Below, piece by piece: positions 24,501-36,500 of a stretch of 64,000 nucleotides of DNA. Below the pieces are notes generated by a model. It had not been told where the DNA came from and did no database searches. It was given only the letters and a program-made list of their open reading frames with translations. Within the stretch, counting starts at the first letter, position 1, and each line of letters begins with the position of its first letter. The translations under genes and the position numbers were made by a program. The stretch comes from Parelaphostrongylus tenuis (Eukaryota > Nematoda > Chromadorea > Rhabditida > Metastrongylidae): positions 62,001 through 126,000 of the forward strand of contig JAHQIW010007012.1 of assembly GCA_019055375.1 (NCBI GenBank), written 5' to 3'.

Positions 24501-27500
24501 GTGGTGTAGTGGTAGTTCGCGTCCCCGGTTAGGGAGAGACGCCGGATCAACTCCCGCCAGAGGTCCAGCGTTTGGCATATCACTTAAGATTATTGGATAT
24601 ATATTTTTATAATATCATATACCTACTTCAAATAGTGATTCAATAGACAATTTCTGTAGATCGTGGCAAATTTTATTGCAAATTAAAACATCTAACATTA
24701 AATAGCAGCGATTTTTACTTGGAAAAAGGATTTTTACACACAGAGGTGGATTTTCTGCATGAATTTTGCACTCTTCGCTGGGAAATTCATGAAAAATCCA
24801 CTAATCAATAAAATCAATAAATCAGGCGTCTACAAACGTCATATTCATAATTATGTAATCATTAAATGTGGAGAGAGGACATCAGATGATCCACGAAACT
24901 CGTAGCGCTGCAGGTGAAGCGGGGGGATGTTGCCAGTGAAGCGGTGGGATGTTGCCGGTGAAGCGGTGGGATGTTGCTGGTGAGGCGGTGGGATGTTGCC
25001 GGTGAAGCGGTGGGATGTTGCTGGTGAGGCGGTGGGATGTTGCCGGTGAAGCGGTGGGATGTTGCTGGTGAGGCGGTGGAATGTTGCCGTGAAGCGTGGG
25101 ATGTTGCTGGTGAGGCGGTGGATGTTGCCAGTGAAGCGGTGGGATGTTGCCGGTGAAGCGGTGGGATGTTGCTGGTGAGGCGGTGGGATGTTGCCGGTGA
25201 AGCGGTGGGATGTTGCTGGTGAGGCGGTGGAATGTTGCCGGTGAAGCGGTGGGATGCTGCTGGTGAGGCGGTGGGATGTTCAGGTGAAGCAGTGGGATGT
25301 TGCCGATGAAGCGGTGGGATGTTGCGGGTGACGCGGTGGGGGGAACTTGGTGGAAATTAGTGAACTCTATGAATGAGAAGCAATTCTGAACCTCCACCCA
25401 GCCCACACACCACCACATGGACCATCAATACTTTCACTCACTCCCGCAATTACCACTCTGGCACTGCGTAATTAATTTACGAAATATCGACACGCCACTG
25501 ACCACCACCACCACCATCTCCATTGAAGCAAATTGCTCTCGACTTCACATAAGGGGCGGGGGAGGGGTGACCCCTTTGGGAGAACACAAAGACCCCGGGG
25601 ACCATAGCGATTTATAATTAAGCATAAAGTCGGGGAAAGAGACCACCGTGATGAGTACGCCTTGATTAGAAACGATCGATAGGATAGTGGTGGTCGCCCG
25701 TTTGGGTGGGTGGGAATGGAGGTGTGTCGACGTGGACCGGCCTGGCCCGGCTAGAGGTCATCGCGCAGGGTGGTCATCTCACGGCCTGCCCTTCCAGAGT
25801 GGTTCGCTCGCCCTCTCCTTCCAAGAACGTTACCTAGGCCTCTTCTTCCGGGATGGTTCGCCTGTTCTCTCCTTCCAAGAGTTCACTTACCCTCTTCTTA
25901 TAGGAAGGTGCCGTAGGCCTCTCCTCTTGTGAAGATTCACTCGCTCTCGCCTTCCAGGAACGTTCCCTAGACCTCTTCTGGCAAGATGGTTCGTTCGCCC
26001 TCTCCTTCCATGAAAATTTACTCGTACTCTCCGTTAAGGAAGTTCTCCAGGTCTCCCGTTCCAACAAAGTTCATTTCCTTTCTCCTTCTAGGATGCTTCG
26101 CTCGCCGTCTCCTTACAGGATGTTTTGCACGCCATTTCCTTCTTCTTCAGGCTGTTCATCACCCCAATCAGCAAGAAGACTATTTATGTTTTCCATTGTT
26201 CACAAGCTGACTTTGCCTTGAAAAAGCTGAATTTCAACGATTAGTCGAGTCATTGAAATTAGTGTATAACGGCCTTACTAGTACTCGGAAAATTCCTTAT
26301 CTTAAATAATTTTCAAGAGCGAAAAGTTACAGAATCGCTGGCGGGATGACGGAGATAATTTTCTATCTTTCAGCACCAAACTTGAGTTTTTTAAGCGAGG
26401 ACTGAGTCATAGGGTTTCTTAATGTTCGAATCATACGTTTTAAACTTTCGAATAACTGAGATTTCAGATTTTTTTTCTTCATTTCCCACGACCCGTTATC
26501 GTAATTCACTCTGCGTTTCCCAGCACTTCTTATATTCGATTAGTTTCCTCGCATTCATCCTCGAAAACGATCTTCGAGTAGTTCACGTATTGCTTCGCGC
26601 GCTCCTTGAGGATTTCGTCTCCTTCATGAATATCGTAGTATTCTGGTCGAGACAATTCTTCTTGCAAGTTGAACGAGCTAAGGGATTCTCTAAGAAGTTC
26701 GTTGATTGATTGTAAGAGAGTGCTGGGAGGAAATTGAACCAGAGCTTTTCCTATCACCTTATTTCGTGAAGTATCACATCACTAACCAGTGGACTACCTC
26801 CCTTCTTAATAACTTGAATTAATACAAGTAAATCATACTCAAAGCTTTGTAGAGAACAGTGGACATGCTGAGAATGTAAGGAAATGTTTGAAGTAAATAC
26901 TCAAGGTACGATTTTCGTGTGCTCTAAGGTTACGCGACAATGGTGTTCACTATTGAAGTGTTCACTACTCGGACGGCATTCCCTGCAATTACATTAAATT
27001 CTATACCGACTAAATGGCCACCCACCATAAGTGACTCGAGATAACCAATCAATAAACATAAAATTAAGTGTTCAGTCGGGTCTGGATTAACCACTTTTAA
27101 TTTATATAGACATAAAACTAACCGTGCAGTCGGGTCTGTATTTACTACAGTGGATACTCGAAGAATGTAGCGCTTAAGGCATGTCAGTCAGTAACATTTG
27201 CAAGTTCTTATAAATACTACCTGAACGCATTGACTACAATCCACGTAATTATTACACGCCTTTCCTTCAAAGAGAATTGATAGAGTTCTTGGCACGATGA
27301 CGTCACCAAAACTACCAGACTGCGAGTTTACAGTATGTTTTCCTTACCAATAACATATTCCATATTTGAAAGAGGCACTTGGTCAGAAGCCTACCCTCGC
27401 GGTTCGACACGGGCACCATCTCGGAAAGGTCATGGAGAATTGCCCATCACATGCGCCTCCCCTTGACCTTTACTGACTAAGACTTTCGATGCGTTCGCAG

Positions 27501-30500
27501 CGAACGTCGTTCAGTCCGAAAAGGTCGATAGTGGTGGGGGTACTCTAAGTTATAAGCACACCTTGATATGTCCACGCTCACCCCAGGAAAGCCTTACTAC
27601 CGTCATCATTATCTGTCATACCATGATTAGGAAAATCTCCTTAAGATGAAATTCTATAGCCCAAGCTCTATCCGGACGTACCTCACTCAAGAATGAGGTG
27701 ACTGCCTAAGTTAAAGTTTGTTCGATCCCGTTGTTTTTCAGGCAGTGCCAGAAGCGTCATAATACTGTCGAAGAACATCACCGATGCAAAACGGCGCGTT
27801 GAGGGAATTGCAAAGTAAAACAACATGGAACTGCCAATAGTTCGGAAGAACAGCCCATGAGAAGTATAATACTGGATGACTACTAGTAAGAAAGTATGAA
27901 GCGCCAACCATGAGAACCATGTCCCTATGTACAACCGAGTAGAATCTTCAGTTAGCACGTGTATGACTCTCCAGAAGAAACATCATAGAAGATATTGGGA
28001 AGCGCAAAACGTTTTTTTGGACTCTTGAAAATTTTCTCGCATCAAATGAAAGACCTTTGTTGTCGCTTTGAAAAGCATGTATGGATGGTTCTTCTGTCGC
28101 CATACGTAGGATTTATATTTGGACATTATTGAAAACTGGAAGTAGCATCCACAAAGAGTTTAAGGCCGCTCTCTAAAAGTCGACATTGTAATGAAACATG
28201 AGATCGAACGTACTGCTCTAGCGACTGAAGCATATTTTATCTCCGTGATCTGATTGAATACGCATGGAAAGAGAAATATGGGTTTTCGGGCTTAATTAAT
28301 GAGTTCTCGTCTTGCGTTTGAGTTGCGATGATGACTTCTGGACGGGTTTTCATGAAAGTATTCCCAAAGCTTTTTTGAGATAAACTATACTGCCTGTATT
28401 GAATATAATCATCATGTATGTTTATGAGGAATTATTTTGATGGTTAAGGTAGATATGGTCACTTTTGGTTCAACTCTAGAATAAAACCCCATGGTTTGGG
28501 AAGCTGAAATGTTTATTGGGTCATAAAATAAGGCTTATCAAGCTAGCAAATATATCTCTAAGTACGTAAGCAAATATATTTGGAATGATATGAACTCGCC
28601 TTGGTGACGTTACCAGTCAATTTTCAAACAAATAAAGATACTGTAGACGGCTCGGAGAATAAACATGTCATTGTCGACGTAAATGAGTACTGTGGCACAA
28701 AGGTAGGGATTAAAAATGGAATGAAAACGTTATGAAAGCGTAGATACTAAGTGCAGTGGATTATTTGCGCGAGCAGACAAAGCAGGCAGACATGCCAAGG
28801 ACGGCGGTCATCTTCAAAGATGGCAGCTGAAAGGGCTTAAAATGACAGAAATGATGAAGCTGCTTCAATCCGTTCGAATGATGGTAATTGGAGAGTTTTC
28901 AATCTCGTCAACATTGAAAAAAGAGATTTTAGTTTTGCTTTTACTAGGGGTGCTTTGAAGTTTTGTTCATCCTAATAAGGAACTAAGAGTATGATACTTA
29001 AAGTGTCCTAAATTTTGATTTGGAAAATTCAGTGATGGATTAGAGTAAAGAGTTAATGAGGAACAGAGAACCACGAACAGAACATCTCCGAGGGGGTTCG
29101 GTTTGATGCGCACCGTATACTAACGAGGTCTTTTTAGACAATGAATTTTGTCAAATGGCAGAAAACTAGTCGATGGACATCAAAAAACATCTCTGGATAA
29201 CTCCTAGTTTCGGTTAAAGAACGTAATGAGTGGGTGGAGGATGAATAATGAGAGGGTTTGATAATGTGAAAGCTGACTGTTAGGCATTGGTCGTAGGGTG
29301 TCAGTGGGATGAGTGCTACGCCAAATGAATCATTCAGAGAGCAGCGTGTGAAGAGGCAAGAGGAGTAAAGGACAGGAGTGTGAATGGGCAAGCAGCGCTT
29401 ACGTACTATTTTTGAACGTTAACTGGTTTACGAACCTGAAGAAAAGACAGCAAGTGAGTCTTTAACACGTTTGAGTGAATTGTAGGAAGAGGAAATTGAC
29501 TTCGATTGAATAGGCTGAAAGTTGGCGAATGTACTTAGTCGAAGGGACAGTATAGCATAGCAGATCCTAAGACATTCTGAAATTTGAGACTAACAATTAA
29601 CGGGGTTTACTTAGGACCTGCTGCCTATAATGGCATGAATAGCAGGCGTAATCAATTGTTTACGGCTTGCAACAATAATCTAGAACTCTATAAAAACCAG
29701 CTCAATAATAATGGAAGGACTGCCAACGCTATTTTATGGAATGTGATCAAAGGAATTTGGTACCAGAAAGGTCTCAGACTTATCTGGGAGGATAAGAGGC
29801 ACTGACTTTGTACAGCGGAAGGTCACCGCCAGTCATTGTAAAGGCCAGATATGCACTCAATCACCTCAAACGAAGTAAAAAATCGGAGACGAATGCATGG
29901 CGCATTCCTTAAGGATTGATCAATGCCAAAAGCTTTATCCTTTCTCCTTCGTCCATTTTCGGCAAACGAAATCGATAAGAAGAAAAGTACGGAATTGATA
30001 GATTGCTTTACAGAATTAAAACAACGTCTGCGATTAAACAGATATAGAAATTTATTGCAGGTTCGATTACGGCCTGTGAAAGGATCCGAGAAGACCGAAT
30101 GAGAGTCGTGGTAGTGAACGACAGTAATGACAAACATACGAAGTGCTGTCCTCATTGAATGAAATACACATTATTGACAGTGCTTATGGTGTGTTGACTT
30201 CGGGAATGGGTCGGCGGACAATGTGTAAGAAGCTCAATTAAGAGTCACAATGAGCAGGACAAGCGGTCCCATTTGGGTCGACGATTCCGATTTATGCACA
30301 TGCCCATTAAGGGCTATCCTATCAGGATTTCTTAGACGTTACTCCTCCACATGGGTTCATTAAATAAAGGGACATATGGAAACTACGGAAATAGTAGAAC
30401 CGCGTCACCTAGGCCTTATTTTTCAGCGGTCACACAAAAAGACGCGTACGTCTTGTGAGAGAACCATTGACGGAGTACTAACTGAAGTGAGGTTGCGACT

Positions 30501-33500
30501 AGGAAAACATATGGTAGATTTGATCAAAATGCTGAGTAGAAAGGATTCAACCAATCAAGCGAAGACGAAGAGCAGCCTAGTCGACTAGTCATACCGAATC
30601 GCTTTGAAGTTGATGAGTTTGAGAAATAGTCTCCGAGGAAGTTCCACCAATAATCACTCTAGAAATGTAATCGTGATTACTGATTGAAAATAGAATAAAA
30701 ACTAGCATTTAGTAATGGCTTTGGCAAGTCCTGTGGCGGTGAATTCTCAGGAAATGAGACGCTCCACTTTTTTGGGGTACATATGTCAGGATAATGGTTT
30801 GTAGGTTACGCACCGTTAGTAAAGTATTTCGACGCTAGTTGAGAGTTTTGTGGTTGAATAAATTTAGCCTAAGGCTCAGCCTAGCTTCTCGTGATTTCTG
30901 ATCCAAAGAAGTCAATTTGAAAAATATTTTGAAAGCTGATGCAATTATAAGTCTTCACAAGGGCCAGCATATTTCTATAGCTTTTTGCAGAATATGCTGC
31001 CTGAACAAACTAAGCATTGATATGAAAAGTAATTTTTGTATAAGTAATCACTGAGAGACCAATTTCAAAGTGGCTATGCGACAAACAGTCAATTATGCGA
31101 CTCAAGATGAAAACTGACAAGCGCTGTGATATTACGAACAAGATCTCTGGTGAGATTGAAGAGATTTCATATGGACCTTGACGACTGGTAAGGTTTGCAA
31201 AAGATGGTGAGATTTAGTGCCGGTCGATGCTGTCTGAGCAAGAGCAGCTCTAGTGACGATACATTTGGTGGTGAATAAGATGTGAATTCAGGAGGAAGAA
31301 TAGGTCACGAGCAGGACGCATATGCTGTGAGAAAGGCATGGCTCACACATGTGTATGTGCTCGCTTCATATAAGCACTTGTCATCAAGCAGCTCTCGTGA
31401 GCAAATGTAAATCAGAAATGCAATCCGGCCAGGAAAGCGTCGCATCTGTTCCCGAAAGTGCGTGCGAGATATGTGTGAACCGCCCACTGGATAAATAAAG
31501 AAATATGGACTCGCGAAATCCTGCGCTTTTCAGGATACACAGCTGGAATGTGAAAGCTATCCGGACTGCACAAAATGCGATTTATTTCGAGGAAAAATCG
31601 TTATATGGAGCTCGAAGTTGTCGTATTGATACTGAGTTGATGACTGAGGAACATCTACTGAAGTGCACAAGTTGGAAAAATTATGGAGAAGTATTAGCAG
31701 AGTGAGAAAAAATATGACCGCTAGAACTTTACGATTAATTTCATGAGGTTGAGACTGAATGAGTTGCTTGATAGTAAACAACGTCTAATACTCGACGCGA
31801 ACAGAATTAATTAAACCACACAGTTTGTGTGAACAAAGTGCGACAGATGTAGCCAGTAAACGAAGCCTATTCTAGCGATGTTAATGCGTTTTTCCGTGTG
31901 TGGTTCAGTCAAGATTATGGTCTCCGTTCATCCACACAATAAGCGATCATTAGTGATTCTTCGTCAGCCGAGGGCACACCGACTCGGTGCTACTACGATT
32001 CTACTAGTGAGAGCTCAGAAGGAACGCATTAGCGAACAAGCTCTAAACAGGATTCATTTCCATCCACTTGAACAAATAAAAGCCCATTTACTGCAGTTAA
32101 GAAAAACGAAATCGAAATTTTCCTCGATACAAGTAGTACTCTGGCTGGAATGAGGAAAGTTAATGTAGTACGTGAACAATGGAATAGGAACGATGAGAAG
32201 AAAAAAAAATTAGATTGCGAAGAGCGAAAAGTGCGATCGGAAAGAGGGAATAAAGAATGAAGCCTTGTGTGAAAAGCATGTAAGTGAATAACTGACTTTC
32301 TATCAACATAGAATTCTTTCTTGGCTCATCTACTCTCAAAATGATACGAAATTCCTCAGAAAATAGCTGTTTAACGAAAAAAGAAACTTTGACGATCCTG
32401 CCTTTTTGTAAAACTGCAGGACATTCATTTATTTACTAAATTGAATGCTTTGCTTTAGCAGCTGAATCAATTTCTATTTTAGGTCGTCACTCAGGTAAGG
32501 ATCACTAATGGAATCCCACGACGACTATGGGAAGATTTGATTAAACTTTCCCACAGAAGTTCAGCTGGCTGTTGAGAGATTTTTGAATGAGTGAAAATGA
32601 TATTTGTAGTTACATAAGTGGTGATCGATACAACAGCTCTTTATTAAACCAAGGGTTTGAAGCTCTAACGCAGTCGAGCGTCTCAACATTCAAATCCAAA
32701 ACGAGCAATGCGGGAGAATACACATTTTTCTTCGCGAACGGGGCTATTATGTATGCCTTTCCTCTAACTCGTTTTCTATTGAACAACTTTTTTTTTGAAC
32801 GACCTCCGCGAAAATGCTATTACATCAAGTTTGAAATGTTTCTAATAAAATGTTTTCCATAGGGTAACCACATAGATTACACAATACCGCACAACGACTA
32901 CTTACCAGGTAGAGAGTTTTCGTTATCATCTGAAAATGAATGAAATCATTGACATGCGATATAATATCGAAAAACACACCGTCTTCATGAGTTCGAATGC
33001 GCAGATGATTACTTTCGGGGCTAAAGCCCTGGTCGGTAACTGCGGCGACGCTGACTTCATAGTTGGTGAAAGGAAGCAGGTCGGTTATATTTGCTATCAC
33101 GTCACTATCATTCACAAACACATGGTCCCAGGCAGGCGATTTCGTGGCAGGCACCTCGTCGTCTTCGTAGCTCGAAGTCGTATCGGTCACTGTCTCGTTC
33201 TCTGTGCCGACAACACGAAAGCGGATACGATACTGCGTGATTCTCTGGCTGGCATTGGGTGCAATCCAGTTCACTTGCAGAGAAGAAGACGAAACGGCTG
33301 TGACACTCAAAAGTTGAGGCGGTCCCGTTGGAACTGAAGGCTGAGGTGACTCACAAACACAACGATAACAAGAGGCACACCGTTTAACTTTTTCGGGACC
33401 GTGGACCCACCTCCTCTGCATCTCTGGCCCTCAGCATGGGAGAGCATTGAATGTATTATCGTATTATTTCAATTGCATTATTGTTGTTATTTTCCTACTT

Positions 33501-36500
33501 ATATCAACATAACATTATATTTACATATAACATGACATAGGAAATTGACAATAAAAATACAACTGAATTAGTGTAATAATACATTCAGTGGACTTCCACG
33601 CCAGGAGTTAGAGATGCAAGGGAAGTGGGCTCACGGTCCCGAAGAGGTTAACAGAGATTCAAAAGGGACTTACTCGACTGCATTGTGGTAGCCAGAACAG
33701 GTTCACTAAATTCGCCTTGACCACGAGCTGAGATCGCCGCCACTCTAAAACTTGGAAACAAGTACACATACATATGTGTATATAGCATATATATTTATAT
33801 ATAATGTACGTATACATATATATATATACGTATATGATAGGCTGTGGGAAAATTCTGAGAAAATGCTTGTAATTTCCTTGGGATGTCGGCCATTTTTTGT
33901 GTTTTTGGGCTCATTTGGAAGCCCGTCTTTTTCCGCCTTGATTGGTATATAATTTATCCACTTATTTCAAAATGGAGTTAACAAGCGAGCAAATTAGGTT
34001 GTTGATGATGCACGAATGGCTGTTGGATTCAAATGCAGCGGTGGTAAGTGAACACATCAATCTGGCTTGGGGCGAAGACACAGTTGTAATCGATCTTTTG
34101 CCTAAGAAAAGACAGGAAGTGCTTAAAAATGAAGCGGAGTACTTTGACTATTAGTTTTGTTCTTGTTTGGGTGTAATAGGTGCATAAATTAATGTTTTAC
34201 AAGCAGTTCCTCAGAACTTTTTCTTCAGCCAACTATATACGCTTTTATACGTACTCTATAAATGGAATTATTCACAAAAGTGCAAGAAAACACATCATTA
34301 TCGAGGACTGGAAGTTGAAATTACAAGAACAGCAGTGATATTCGACTGATAATCGAAGTTTAAAGAATAACTGTCGGTTGCTTCTCAGCTCGAGTATTGT
34401 GATTGATCCGCTTTTTGCAACCATACAAATATAGCTGTATAACTGGTCGTATTTATTGAAGTTCATTGATCTTTAGAAGACCACGCAGGACAACAATGAA
34501 CCGATTTTCTCTATAGTCCATCGAGAATCAGGTCACTTCAACATCACCACACTAGTTGTTCGGTGGGTGGGGTTCTGGCGGGATATAAGATCGTTCTCTC
34601 ATATTCACTACCAGCGCTTTTGACGACGAAATATATTGACAAAATTTGAAAATGAAGGTCGTGTTTCCTTCCATACTTGGCTTTCTTTTCAAAACCTCGT
34701 CTGAAATTGATCATCCTTACATATATTTTGTCAATCATTGCAATGTCGGGTGATTTTTCGCTTGACAGACGTAAAGTATAAGTTGTTCGTCGTCGATTCC
34801 TTTTTATGTAGGGGTATGCTCATCTACAAGGGATTAATATAAAGAAAATGAACCGTGATGTTGATGAGCCTGAAAGGCCAAAACATGTCTCTAGAATTTT
34901 ACATGTGCCATAACTGCCCTCATGAGAGGCTCAAACTACACTGTTATGATCGTGCTTTCTATGTTTTATCCGCAGGAAATTGGGTGGATTTGTCTTGAAA
35001 GACCTAATTTCCGAGTTTCCATATAAATGTAAAAACTATTTTGGAAGGATATCGACATTTGCTTTTTGGTGGGTCAATTTACATGCACTAAATAAAGTTC
35101 GTACCGGAAAGCATAGGTGGTGTCCGAAGCCAGCGCCATGACGGTGTGCTTTTCGTGGGGTGACGTTAAAGTAAATTCCTTCTCACCGTCAGTATCATTG
35201 AACCACACCACATATCCTCAAAATAATAATAGTTTTTTTTATTGTAGTACTCACGTTTATTTCTAAGAATCGTTTTCGATTTAGAAAAGTATGTTAGCTA
35301 AATACGGTTAACAACTAATTTACATACTTTGAAAGGTAATAGCTTTTAACGTTGATCAATATCCAAGAGATACGCCACGTATTCAATTTCACTAAGCATC
35401 ATTAGAGGTAACTGAATGCATATCTGATCTTTAATGACTCGCGGTTGCTCACCAATATGTCAAATACTGCTCTTATCCTTCCTGACAGATGTGGTATCAT
35501 TTTAGCAATCCGAGAGGGTATGGAACATTTAGTGAGTGTGAAAGCTAAGATCGAACCAATGATCACGTTTTGGTGTTTGTGCGGCAACTCTAACCACTGT
35601 GTGACATGTGCCCTTTTTTTTCACTTGTTCAATAAAATAGAAATCTTTCAAGTTATCTTTGAAAGGAGCTCCACAAAATGCTGTTATTTTTGACATCTGC
35701 GAGCAGTTATGGAGCACTAATTCAATCAGTTGTAAAAGAGTTTTCCAGGAGAAAACTAGTACATAAAGTGCGTGGAGCAATCTCAAAAGGACAGAAAACA
35801 TCATCATGTGTTACCTGTTACAGGAAGTGAAAATAATGGTTTCTCCCAGCTGAGTTGCACCCGTCGCGAGTCGAGTGGTTTTGCTGTGACTGACACTGGT
35901 TGACCGGGCACTGTAAAATGGGGGACAGAGGAATGAGGATTGAGGGAGGAATAAGTAAATGCGAATTCGAACTTGTCCGTTTTCCTAATGACTTTCTACT
36001 GTCTAAATGGAAACTTCAAGATTGTGCGCGTGTGTTGTGCTCTATGCAGCACACTCGAAGTACAATAGACGGTTTCATTAAAAGAGAACTTTTTTGAAGA
36101 CGAAATTATTCGGAAAACACGTAGTTCCTAAGACGCCTAGTTGTATGTCATACTCCGATCAACTACAGGTGGCAAGTAGTTTGAAGAAATAAGAGCCGCT
36201 TTGTTAGCATCGATTCTTGAAACTACAACGAAAAATCAAGAGTTTATGCTAAGTAAATGGAATTTGCACCCAAAAATTTTAACACTTCCCGATTTATAGC
36301 CTCAATAAACAAACCAACTGATATATTAGGAGGATCGACATCACGGGCAAGAAAAACCTATGCGCGCAAAAGTGAAGAGGCTTCAATGCTTGAGATTCAC
36401 TTTTTTCAGAAATCAAAATATTAGCCAAAGTGGGAGAATAGTATAAAAGGCTGAAGTAAACGATGAATTTAGACACCTCATCAGAATGAAGGGCGCCATA

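Larger units (their letters stand above)
15078..32979. other. 17.9-kb LAR intron between FN3-4 and FN3-5
   Basis: Exon 16 ends ...GAC G and exon 17 resumes TT CCG, giving the conserved EDVPSAP, so no FN3 domain is missing here. The interval is filled with foldbacks (16540-16870, 18036-18440, 20385-20645, 21385-21785, 21828-22051), TTAA-type elements, SINE copies, a mariner MITE, simple repeats and a minisatellite. 26250-29750 and 30000-32900 hold nothing I can name apart from one small ORF (26530). Confidence 0.75.

Noticed and set aside
24490..24570. Functional tRNA gene
   Set aside because: Box A and box B are present, but the T-loop and acceptor stem do not pair properly, and the tail is shared with other dispersed copies.
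24912..25345. CRISPR-like regular repeats
   Set aside because: Units are contiguous with no unique spacers, and the host is a eukaryote.
24882..25418. 178-residue minus-strand ORF with [12 protein letters not shown] repeats
   Set aside because: It is entirely the 22-bp minisatellite. The open frame follows from the period, with no start context or homology.
26728..26806. tRNA gene on the minus strand (GGGAGG...CCTCCC ends)
   Set aside because: The acceptor-like ends and a GGTTCAA T-loop are there, but the T-stem lacks its 3' half, so it is at best a tRNA-derived fragment.
32936..33337. 133-residue plus-strand ORF
   Set aside because: It is the antisense shadow of LAR exon 16, which encodes a complete FN3 domain.
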